DNA from: Rhodopseudomonas palustris
Lineage (GTDB): Bacteria > Pseudomonadota > Alphaproteobacteria > Rhizobiales > Xanthobacteraceae
Assembly (NCBI RefSeq): GCF_034479375.1
Contig: NZ_CP140155.1
Span: 2,294,001 to 2,358,000, forward strand
Direction of reading: 5' to 3'
Length of the DNA: 64,000 nucleotides
Part shown: in pieces, positions 38,054-45,337 of the stretch
Layout of the letters: each line of letters opens with the position of its first letter
How positions within the stretch are numbered: position 1 is the stretch's first letter
Notes under the pieces: model-generated
The model's database searches: none
Told to the model about the DNA's origin: nothing
Seen by the model: the letters and a program-made list of their open reading frames with translations, nothing else
Made by a program: the position numbers and the translations under genes

Positions 38054-38833
38054 ATGGCGCTGCAATTCTCCAATGTGACGCGCAAGGGCCCGATCACCAT
38101 CGTCACGCTGTCGCGGCCGGAGGTCTACAACGCGCTGCACACCGATGCGCATTACGAACTCGAAGGCGTGTTCAACGACTTCTCGGCCGATCCCGAACAA
38201 TGGGTGGCGATCGTCACCGGCGCCGGCGACAAGGCGTTCTGCGCCGGCAACGATCTGAAGTGGCAGGCGAGCGGCGGCAAGCGCGGCTGGGGCGAGACCG
38301 GCTTCGCCGGGCTGACGTCGCGGTTCGATTGCGACAAGCCGATCATCGCCGCGGTCAACGGCGTGGCGATGGGCGGCGGCTTCGAAATTGCGCTCGCCTG
38401 CGACTTGATCATCGCCGCGGAGAACGCCACCTTTGCCCTGCCCGAGCCGCGCGTCGGCCTCGCGGCGCTGGCCGGCGGCCTGCACCGCCTGCCCCGCCAG
38501 ATCGGGCTGAAGCGCGCGATGGGCATGATCCTCACCGCCCGCCACGTCTCGGCGAGAGAGGGTCACGAGCTCGGCTTCGTCAACGAGGTGGTGCCCCCGG
38601 GGCAGGCCCTCGCCGCCGCCGAGCGCTGGGCCGAAACCATCTGCACCGTCTCCCCGATGTCGATCCGCGCCTCGAAACAGACGCTGTCGCGCGGGCTGGA
38701 CGTCTCACTGCCGCAGGCGATCGCCGAGCAGCGCGACTATCCGGCCGTGAAAGCGATGGTCGCGTCGCAGGACTACGTCGAGGGTCCGAAGGCGTTCTCG
38801 GAAAAGCGCAAGCCGAACTGGCAGGGCAAGTAG
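38054..38833 (+). CDS. enoyl-CoA hydratase/isomerase family protein
   Basis: A 259-residue crotonase-fold protein. The two oxyanion-hole regions are present: AFCAGNDLKW and VNGVAMGGGFEIALACDLII, followed by FALPEPRVGLAALAGGLHRL. The glutamate in the second region (PEPRVG) and the first-loop arrangement allow hydratase chemistry, but the exact substrate cannot be told. AAGGAAA precedes the ATG at 38054. Divergent from the acyl-CoA dehydrogenase; both belong to the acyl-CoA cluster running to 43957. Confidence 0.92.
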   Translation: MALQFSNVTRKGPITIVTLSRPEVYNALHTDAHYELEGVFNDFSADPEQWVAIVTGAGDKAFCAGNDLKWQASGGKRGWGETGFAGLTSRFDCDKPIIAAVNGVAMGGGFEIALACDLIIAAENATFALPEPRVGLAALAGGLHRLPRQIGLKRAMGMILTARHVSAREGHELGFVNEVVPPGQALAAAERWAETICTVSPMSIRASKQTLSRGLDVSLPQAIAEQRDYPAVKAMVASQDYVEGPKAFSEKRKPNWQGK

Positions 38834-38856
38834 TTCGTCAGCACGACCTCTTGGCC

Positions 38857-38974
38857 TCATTGCGAGCGAAGCGAAGCAATCCAGAAGCTCCGAGCCCGGC
38901 GCTGGATCGCTTCGTCGCGGAGCCTGTACTCGGACGGCGCAAAGCGCCGATCCTGGTGCTCCTCGCAATGACGG
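38857..38974. repeat. palindromic intergenic repeat, CATTGCGAGCGAAGC class
   Basis: Left TCATTGCGAGCGAAGCGAAG with CAATCCAGAAGCTC, right CTCCTCGCAATGACGG. Same class as 49700-49785 and 53151-53236. First of three different repeats in a row between convergent genes. Confidence 0.72.
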
Positions 38975-38987
38975 CAAACCAACGTCG

Positions 38988-39083
38988 GTCATTCCGGGGC
39001 GCGAGCGCAGCTCGCGAACCCGGAATCCAGAGGTGATGAACTCTTCGAGATTCCGGGTTCGCGCTACGCGCGCCCCGGAATGA
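38988..39083. repeat. palindromic intergenic repeat, GTCATTCCGGGGC class
   Basis: GTCATTCCGGGGCGCGAGCG with GCGAACCCGGAATC at the left is mirrored by GATTCCGGGTTCGCG and GCGCCCCGGAATGAC at the right, a very good inverted repeat of about 35 bases per arm. Confidence 0.78.
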
Positions 39084-39118
39084 CAACTGAGAAATTCCTC
39101 GGATGAACACTGCTGAAT

Positions 39119-39248
39119 CGTCATCCTGAGGTGCGAGCGCAGCGAGCCTCGAAGGATGCGGCGACGAGTCGCTGACGTCGATTGCGGCCCATCCTCCGAG
39201 ACGCGCAGCTTCGCGCAACTCGCGAAGCAGGGCTCCTCAGGATGACGG
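39119..39248. repeat. palindromic intergenic repeat running into the DUF6285 gene
   Basis: CGTCATCCTGAGGTGCGAGC with CTCGAAGGATG at the left and CATCCTCCGAGACGCG with GGCTCCTCAGGATGACGG at the right are inverted. The right end covers the last codons and the stop of the DUF6285 gene (stop at 39237-39239). Confidence 0.75.
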
Positions 39249-39644
39249 AGTGTTTGTTGGAAGGCCTTGTTCACCGCCTTCCAGCTCGCGCCGATAGCTC
39301 GCGTAGTTGGGCTGATCGACCGCGAGCTTGGCGAGCGTGGTACGCCACAGATGGTCCTTGACGCCCGGCGTCGACAGGTCGACCGCGCCGGACGCGATGC
39401 GATCGGCGAGTTCGGCGTTGAGGTTGAACAGCGAGCCGTCGTGGCCGAGCAGCGCCTTCAGGCTGGCGTGTTCTGCGGCGTCGCTTTCGCCGGTCAGCGC
39501 CAATTGCCGCGTCACCAGATCGAGCGCGTTGATGCCGACGCGCAGCTTGAACGCGGCGTGGCCGGAAATCTGCGGCGCGATCTGGTCGCGCAGGAAGTCG
39601 GCGACCGCCTTGATCAGTTCGTCGGGCCTCGGTTCGTCCTGCAT
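39237..39644 (-). CDS. DUF6285 protein, LvaB-like partner of the adjacent kinase
   Basis: A 135-residue soluble helical protein (DELIKAVADFLRDQIAPQIS, FKLRVGINALDLVTRQLAL, AELADRIASGAVDL) recognised as DUF6285. In many bacteria this family sits beside an APH-type phosphotransferase, as here (18 bases apart). The small LvaB protein of Pseudomonas putida, needed by the kinase LvaA, has the same context, so a kinase-partner role is inferred. Its last residues and stop codon come from an intergenic repeat. Confidence 0.82.
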   Translation of the reverse strand: MQDEPRPDELIKAVADFLRDQIAPQISGHAAFKLRVGINALDLVTRQLALTGESDAAEHASLKALLGHDGSLFNLNAELADRIASGAVDLSTPGVKDHLWRTTLAKLAVDQPNYASYRRELEGGEQGLPTNTPSS

Positions 39645-39662
39645 CGCTGCCTCGTTGAATGA

Positions 39663-40658
39663 TTAGCCGCGCGGCGCCAGCAGCCGCAGCAGATCGATTT
39701 CCGTCTCCGACGAGCGGCGGCCGATCATCGCGCGCTCCATCGAGTGATCGGGTCCTTGCCTGAACCGCTGCATCATGCCGCAGCACATGATGCCCCAGCG
39801 CAGCGTGCCCATCACTTCCCAGAATTTCACGCGTGCTTGATCGACGTGCCCGCCCGCGGCTTCGTAGCCGGCGAACATCTCCTCGCGCGAGCCGAGCCCG
39901 CCGACCGGTCTGTCGATCTCGCCGAACCGCCACGAATTGACGCAGACCCAGCCGAGATCCTCCATCGGATCGCCGAGATGCGCGAGCTCCCAATCCAGCA
40001 CGGCGCGGACGCCGTCGGGGCCGATGATCAGATTGCCGTGGCGGAAATCGCCGTGCACCAGCGAAATCTGCTTGGAGACGCCGGGGTCGTGATCGGCGAG
40101 CCAGCGCAGCGCCAGTTCGAACACCGGCCGCGGCCAATCGTAGGCTCGATAGTCGTCGCGCAGCAGCCCGATCTCCTGCGTCGAACTGATCGTCCGCAAG
40201 CTCGGCAGCGCGGCGCTGTCGATGCCGTGCAGGCCGGCGAGGATGGCGCCGATCTGCCGCGCCAGTTTTGGACGTGCGGCGGCGAATAGTTCATCGCGCA
40301 GGATCTTGCGCGGGATGGTTTCGCCATCCACCTTCTGCATCAAAAAACCGTCGCCCAGCCCGTCGCGCTCGGTGAGCACGTGCAGGACGCGCGGCGACGG
40401 CACCCCGGCGTCATAAGCGAGCCGCATCAGCTCGGCCTCCGCGTCGAGGCCGGCGGCGCGACCCGACACGCTGCCATAACCCGGCGGCGAGCGGCGCAGG
40501 ATCGCCGCGACGTCGCCGTCCGGCCGTTCGATCACGAACGACCATGTTTCCTGACTGGCGCCGCCGGAGAGCTGCGCGACGTCGCGGACGCCGGTCGCGC
40601 CGGCGCACCACGATCGCACGCTGCGCGCCAGCGCCTCGACAAAAGCCGTTGCGGCCAT
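39663..40658 (-). CDS. APH-type phosphotransferase (LvaA/ACAD11-kinase-like)
   Basis: A 331-residue kinase-fold protein. Motifs: SGGASQETWSFVIER near the N-terminus (nucleotide site), the catalytic loop LVHGDFRHGNLII and the metal-binding VRAVLDWELAHLGDPMEDLGW. These match the N-terminal kinase domain of ACAD10/11 and bacterial LvaA, which phosphorylates the hydroxyl of 4-hydroxyacyl-CoA. The gene lies between DUF6285 and an enoyl-CoA hydratase gene with gaps of 18 and 7 bases, so co-expression is nearly certain. Substrate is inferred from context, not shown. Confidence 0.9.
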   Translation of the reverse strand: MAATAFVEALARSVRSWCAGATGVRDVAQLSGGASQETWSFVIERPDGDVAAILRRSPPGYGSVSGRAAGLDAEAELMRLAYDAGVPSPRVLHVLTERDGLGDGFLMQKVDGETIPRKILRDELFAAARPKLARQIGAILAGLHGIDSAALPSLRTISSTQEIGLLRDDYRAYDWPRPVFELALRWLADHDPGVSKQISLVHGDFRHGNLIIGPDGVRAVLDWELAHLGDPMEDLGWVCVNSWRFGEIDRPVGGLGSREEMFAGYEAAGGHVDQARVKFWEVMGTLRWGIMCCGMMQRFRQGPDHSMERAMIGRRSSETEIDLLRLLAPRG

Positions 40659-40665
40659 CGCGCGC

Positions 40666-41466
40666 TTATTTGCCCTGGAACTTCGCGGGGCGCTTTTCGA
40701 GAAACGCGCCGACGCCTTCCTTGAAGTCGTCGGTCGAGCCTGCGATGCGCTGGGATTCGAATTCGAGGTTGAGCTGCTCCTCGAACGAATTCTCCGGCGA
40801 ATCCCAATACAGCTTGCGGATCAGCGACAGCGCGATGGTCGGGCCGTTGGCGAGTTCCTGCGCGAGCTTCATGGTCTCGGCCCACAGCTCGGCATCGTCG
40901 TAGACGCGATTGACGAGGCCCCATTCCAGCGCCTTCTCGGCCGGCAGCTTCTCGCCGAGCAGCGACAATTCGACCGAGCGCGCTTTGCCGATCACGCGCG
41001 GCAGCAGCCAGGTCGAGCCGCAATCCGGCACCAGACCGATGCGGCGGAACGCCTGCAGGAAGTAGGACGACTTCGCGCAGAGGATCATGTCGCCCATCAG
41101 CGCGAAGCTCATGCCGGCGCCTGCGGCCGGACCGTTGACCGAGGTGACGATCGGGCAATGCAGCTTGCGCAGACGGCGCAGGAACGGATGGAAGGCGGTT
41201 TCGAGCGCGGCGCCGGCGCCTTTGCCGCTTTGACTCATGTTGTTGCTCGAGCTGCGCCCCTGCAGATTGGCACCGGTACAGAACGCGCGGCCCGCGCCGG
41301 TGATGACCAGGCAACGCACTTCGGCGCGCTTGTCCTCGATCGCGTCGAGCGCCTCGCCGAGGCCGCCGAGCATGTCGATTGAAACCGCGTTCATCACCTC
41401 CTGATGATCGAGCTTCAGGATCGCGACGGGGCCATCGAAATCGAGCGTGACGTGTTTGAACTGCAT
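40666..41466 (-). CDS. enoyl-CoA hydratase/isomerase family protein
   Basis: A 266-residue crotonase-fold protein with LVITGAGRAFCTGANLQG (first oxyanion segment), SVNGPAAGAGMSFALMGDMI (second) and FRRIGLVPDCGSTWLLPR. In the place of the second catalytic glutamate it has Asp (PDCGST), the pattern often found in PaaG-type isomerases and related hydratases. It starts the kinase-DUF6285 operon and is divergent from the SDR gene with 164 bases between. Confidence 0.92.
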   Translation of the reverse strand: MQFKHVTLDFDGPVAILKLDHQEVMNAVSIDMLGGLGEALDAIEDKRAEVRCLVITGAGRAFCTGANLQGRSSSNNMSQSGKGAGAALETAFHPFLRRLRKLHCPIVTSVNGPAAGAGMSFALMGDMILCAKSSYFLQAFRRIGLVPDCGSTWLLPRVIGKARSVELSLLGEKLPAEKALEWGLVNRVYDDAELWAETMKLAQELANGPTIALSLIRKLYWDSPENSFEEQLNLEFESQRIAGSTDDFKEGVGAFLEKRPAKFQGK

Positions 41467-41630
41467 CTGTTTCCTCGCGCTTGCTCCGCGTTATTCCGCG
41501 GTGTGGAAGGCTCTCGGACCTGGAGCCATATTTGATTTTTGCGGCGCGCTTGTCCATGGTCGGGCGACGATAACAGCGCGCAGCCGTGATGAACGGTTTA
41601 GCGCGCGACAAACAAAAATGGAAACGCTGT

Positions 41631-42410
41631 ATGAGCATTTTCGATCTGAGCGGACGCGTTGCGGTCATCACCGGTGGCAATGGCGGCATCGGGCTCGGCA
41701 TGGCGCAGGCGCTCGCCGCCGCCGGCTGCAACGTCTCGATCTGGGGCCGCAATCCCGAGAAGAACAAGGCGGCGTTGGAGAGCCTCGCCGGCGCGCGCGG
41801 CAAGGCGGAAGCGCGGGTCTGTGACGTCACCGATCCGGCGTCGGTCAAGGCCGCGATGGAGGCGACGCTGCAATCCTTCGGCCGGGTCGACGGCTGCTTC
41901 GCCAATGCCGGCATCGGCGGCGGCGGACGACAGCCGTTCATCGAACGCACCGAAGAGCAATGGCGCACGATGTTCGCGACCAATCTCGACGGCGTCTTCC
42001 ATGCCTTCCAGGCCGCCGCGCGGCACATGACCGAACGCGCCGCCAACGGCGATCCGTTCGGCCGGCTTGTCGCCACCTCGAGCCTCGCCTCGATCTTCGG
42101 CACCGCGCGCAACGAGCACTACGCCGCGACCAAGGCGGCGATCAACGCGCTGGTGCGCGCGCTCGCGGTCGAGTTGGCGCGCAACGGCATCACCGCCAAC
42201 GCGATCCTGCCGGGCTGGATCAAGAGCGACATGACCGCGGGCATCATGGGCAACGACAAATTCGTCGCCAATGTGATGCCGCGCATTCCGGTGCGCCGGT
42301 TCGGCGAGCCGGAGGATTTCGGCGGCATCGCGGTGTATCTGATGAGCAAGGCGTCGTCCTATCACACCGCCGACACCTTCGTGATCGACGGCGGCTACAC
42401 CGCGTTCTGA
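41631..42410 (+). CDS. short-chain dehydrogenase/reductase
   Basis: A 259-residue classical SDR. It has the NAD(P) motif TGGNGGIGLGMAQAL, the NAG motif in CFANAGIGGG, and the catalytic set Ser in VATSSLAS, Tyr and Lys in HYAATKAA, then LPGWIKSDM and VIDGGYTAF at the end. MSIFDLSGRVAVI at 41631 is the typical start; the in-frame ATG at 41586 is less likely. It is followed 35 bases later by the thiolase-like gene. In a Lva-type pathway an SDR interconverts 4-oxo and 4-hydroxyacyl-CoA, a possible role here. Confidence 0.93.
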   Translation: MSIFDLSGRVAVITGGNGGIGLGMAQALAAAGCNVSIWGRNPEKNKAALESLAGARGKAEARVCDVTDPASVKAAMEATLQSFGRVDGCFANAGIGGGGRQPFIERTEEQWRTMFATNLDGVFHAFQAAARHMTERAANGDPFGRLVATSSLASIFGTARNEHYAATKAAINALVRALAVELARNGITANAILPGWIKSDMTAGIMGNDKFVANVMPRIPVRRFGEPEDFGGIAVYLMSKASSYHTADTFVIDGGYTAF

Positions 42411-42445
42411 CGATCGCGCCCCTCCACCAACAAAAAGAACAAGAG

Positions 42446-43957
42446 ATGGCCAGCGAACTCACGCCCGAGCGCATTCCCGTCATCGTCGGCATCGGCGAAA
42501 TCGCCGACCATCCGAACGACCTCGCGCAAGGGCTGGAGCCGCTGGCGCTGCTGGAAGCCGCGGTGCGGCGCGCCGGAGATGACAGCGCCACGAGCCTCCT
42601 GCGCGATATCAACTCGCTCGACGTCGTCAACTTCCTGAGCTGGCGCTATCACGCGCCGGAGCAGCAGCTCACCGCACGGCTCGGCGTGTCACCACGGCAC
42701 TGCTATTACGGTCCGGTCGGCGGCGAGAGCCCGATCCGTTTCATCCACGAGGCGGCGCTGCGCATCGCGCGCGGCGAGGCCAATGTCGCGGTGGTGTGCG
42801 GCGCCGAGGCGCAATCGACCGCGACCAAGGCGGCGCGTGCCAAGCTCGAATTGCCGTGGACGCCGTTCGCCAGCGACGTTCCCGAGCCGAAGCGCGGCGC
42901 GGCGTTCCAGAAGCCGATCGCCACGCAGCTCGGCGTGGCGCGGCCGATCACCGTGTATCCTTTGTACGAGGCGGCGACCGCGGCGCATTGGGGCCAGACG
43001 CCACGGCAGGCGCTCGACGAGTCCGGAGTCTTGTGGTCGCGCTACGCCCAGGCCGCAGCAAGCAATCCCAGCGCCTGGATCAAGCGCGCCTTCGCACCAA
43101 GCGAGATCACCACGCCATCGCCCGATAATCGGCTGATCGCCTGGCCCTACACCAAGCTGATGGTCGCCAATCCCAGCGTCAATCTCGGCGCCGCGGTGCT
43201 GCTGACCTCGCTGGCGAAGGCGCGCGAGGCCGGCATCGCCGAGGAGAAACTGATCTACATTCACGGCGGCGCCTCGGCCGAGGAGCCGCGCGATTATCTC
43301 GCCCGTGATCAGTTCCACCAGAGCCACGCGCAGAACGCCGTGCTGGAGACGATCAAGGCGATGGTCGGCGGCGACGGCCGCGCCTTCGACGCGATCGAGC
43401 TTTACTCCTGCTTCCCGGTTGTGCCGAAAATGGCGCGGCGCACGCTCGGCCTCGGCGACGACGTGCAGCCGACGGTGACCGGCGGCCTGACCTTCTTCGG
43501 CGCGCCACTCAACACCTACATGACCCACGCCGCCTGCGCGATGGTGCGCAAGCTGCGCGGCGGCGCCAGGCTCGGCCTGCTGTACGGGCAAGGCGGATTC
43601 GTCACCAAGCATCACGCGCTGGTGGTGTCGCGAACGCCTCCGGAAGAAGCGCTTAGCGAGAACGTCAGCGTGCAGGCGAACGCCGATGCGGCTTACGGCG
43701 ACGTGCCGGCGTTCGTGACGGAAGCCTCGGGCGACGGCACGGTCGAGAGCTTCACCGTGATCTACACCAGCAAGGGCGACGTCGAACACGGCGTCGTCAT
43801 GCTGCGCACGTCGAACGGCGCGCGCACGCTGGCACGGGTGCCGGCGCAGGATCAGGCGACTCTGGCGGCGCTGACGAACATGGACCGCAGCCCGGTCGGC
43901 GCGCGTGGCGCTATCTCGACGGCGGCCGATGGCGTGCCGGAGTGGCGTGCGGTTTGA
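42446..43957 (+). CDS. thiolase-like acetyl-CoA acetyltransferase family protein
   Basis: A 503-residue thiolase-superfamily protein (GGESPIRFIHEAALRIARGE, VAVVCGAEAQST, FDAIELYSCFPVV, GAPLNTYMTHAACAMVRKLR). The position that normally holds the acyl-accepting Cys in the N-terminal half reads GPVGGESP, with Gly92-Gly93, so the usual nucleophile appears missing. The His of the GHP-type motif is represented by THAAC. It belongs to the subgroup often called acetyl-CoA acetyltransferase with an extra C-terminal OB-like domain. It is probably co-transcribed with the SDR. Confidence 0.88.
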   Translation: MASELTPERIPVIVGIGEIADHPNDLAQGLEPLALLEAAVRRAGDDSATSLLRDINSLDVVNFLSWRYHAPEQQLTARLGVSPRHCYYGPVGGESPIRFIHEAALRIARGEANVAVVCGAEAQSTATKAARAKLELPWTPFASDVPEPKRGAAFQKPIATQLGVARPITVYPLYEAATAAHWGQTPRQALDESGVLWSRYAQAAASNPSAWIKRAFAPSEITTPSPDNRLIAWPYTKLMVANPSVNLGAAVLLTSLAKAREAGIAEEKLIYIHGGASAEEPRDYLARDQFHQSHAQNAVLETIKAMVGGDGRAFDAIELYSCFPVVPKMARRTLGLGDDVQPTVTGGLTFFGAPLNTYMTHAACAMVRKLRGGARLGLLYGQGGFVTKHHALVVSRTPPEEALSENVSVQANADAAYGDVPAFVTEASGDGTVESFTVIYTSKGDVEHGVVMLRTSNGARTLARVPAQDQATLAALTNMDRSPVGARGAISTAADGVPEWRAV

Positions 43958-43964
43958 CGTGGGC

Positions 43965-44095
43965 CCTCATGGTGAGGAGCCCGGTGTAGCGCAGCGAAGC
44001 CGGGCGTCTCGAACCATGAGCTGCACGCGCTCGTGTACATCCTTCGAGACGCCCGGCTTCGCGCTGCGGGCTTCGACGGGCTCCTCAGGATGAGG
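43965..44095. repeat. palindromic intergenic repeat, CCTCATGGTGAGGAG class
   Basis: CCTCATGGTGAGGAGCCCGG with GGGCGTCTCGAACCATGAG at the left, and CATCCTTCGAGACGCCCGGC ending CTCCTCAGGATGAGG at the right. It separates the convergent thiolase-like and RND adaptor genes. Confidence 0.75.
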
Positions 44096-44137
44096 TCAGT
44101 CGTGTGGCGACGCTCGATCGCAGTTGGTCTTCCGCAG

Positions 44138-45337
44138 CTACCCCTTCACGTCCTGCTTCTCCGACGCCGTCGGTTTTCCTTTGCCGGCATCGCCGCCGAC
44201 GACGCGGACTTTTTCGCCGTCGGCGATGCCGTCCGGCGGGGCGACGATGATGCGGTCGTCGGGCGACAGCCCCGAGGCGAGTTCGATTTCGCGGCCGAGA
44301 TCGCGCGCGATCTTCACGGTCTTGAGCTGCACGCGGTCGTCCGGTCCGACGACCGCGACGCGCAGCCCGCTGCGATTGAACATCAGCGCGCTGGCCGGGA
44401 TGTGCAGCGGCACGCCGTCGCGCACCAGGCTGAGCTTCACATTGGCGTATCCGCCCGGCATCAGTTCGCCTTTGGCGTTGTCGAGCGCGAGCTGCATCCG
44501 CGTGGTGCCGGAGGATACATCGACCGCCTGCGACGAGGCCTCGACCGTCGCCGGGAAGCTGCGGTTCGGATATTCCGGCAGCGTGATCACCGCCTTGGCG
44601 CCGATCTTGATCATCGGCACATAGGTCTGCGGCACGTTGACGTAGACGCGTAGCTTCGCAATGTCCGACACCACGAACATCGCGGGACCAGCGCTCGAGC
44701 CGGCGCTGATCAGCGCGCCGACATCGGTGTTGCGCTCGGTGACGACGCCGTCGAACGGCGCGGTGATCTTCTTGTAGCCGGCCAGCGCTTCCAGCCGTTC
44801 GACATTGGCCTGGCCGGAATTCACAGCGGCCTTCTTGTTGGCGAGATCCGCGGTGCGCTCGTCGATCTCCTGCGCCGAGACGAAGTTCGACGCCAGCAGT
44901 GTCTTGCGGCGGTTCAGCGTCGCCTCGGACAAACGCGCGCTGGCCTGCTGGCTGGCGAGATCGGCTCGCGCCTGCAGCAATTGCTGATCGAGGTCGGGCG
45001 CCTCGACTTCGGCGATCACCTGCCCGGCCTTGACCTTCGCGCCGATGTCCGCGTTCCAGCTCTTCACATAGCCGGAGACGCGGGCGTAGATCGGCGCGCG
45101 CGAATAGGCCTCGAGCCGGCCCGGCAGATCCAGCGTGTTGGTCAGCACCTTGCCGTCGGGCCGCGTCACCGCGACGCTGGAGATCGCCTGCTCATCGGTC
45201 CAGTTGCGCAGATCGGCGTCGCTCTTCTCGCGCGCATTGATGCCCGTGACCACGACGGCGACTGCGGCGCAGGCGAGCAGAATGCCGGCGATGCCGAGGC
45301 CGCGACGGGATTTTCGCGGCGGGGCGTCAGTGGACAT
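44138..45337 (-). CDS. RND efflux periplasmic adaptor (MFP)
   Basis: A 399-residue membrane fusion protein. One N-terminal membrane anchor (GLGIAGILLACAAVAVVVTG) is followed by the lipoyl half-motif YARVSGYVKSWNADIGAKVK, a coiled-coil hairpin (LLQARADLASQQASARLSEA onward), the second lipoyl half ITAPFDGVVTERNTDVG and a beta-barrel. It bridges the inner-membrane pump encoded immediately downstream to an outer-membrane channel that is not encoded here. Its end (Lys/Gly-rich tail) is ordinary. It overlaps the pump gene by 11 bases. Confidence 0.95.
   Translation of the reverse strand: MSTDAPPRKSRRGLGIAGILLACAAVAVVVTGINAREKSDADLRNWTDEQAISSVAVTRPDGKVLTNTLDLPGRLEAYSRAPIYARVSGYVKSWNADIGAKVKAGQVIAEVEAPDLDQQLLQARADLASQQASARLSEATLNRRKTLLASNFVSAQEIDERTADLANKKAAVNSGQANVERLEALAGYKKITAPFDGVVTERNTDVGALISAGSSAGPAMFVVSDIAKLRVYVNVPQTYVPMIKIGAKAVITLPEYPNRSFPATVEASSQAVDVSSGTTRMQLALDNAKGELMPGGYANVKLSLVRDGVPLHIPASALMFNRSGLRVAVVGPDDRVQLKTVKIARDLGREIELASGLSPDDRIIVAPPDGIADGEKVRVVGGDAGKGKPTASEKQDVKG

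Noticed and set aside
38857..39248. CRISPR array in the repeat-dense gap
   Set aside because: The repeats are three different palindromes, not identical units with regular spacers; no cas genes are present.
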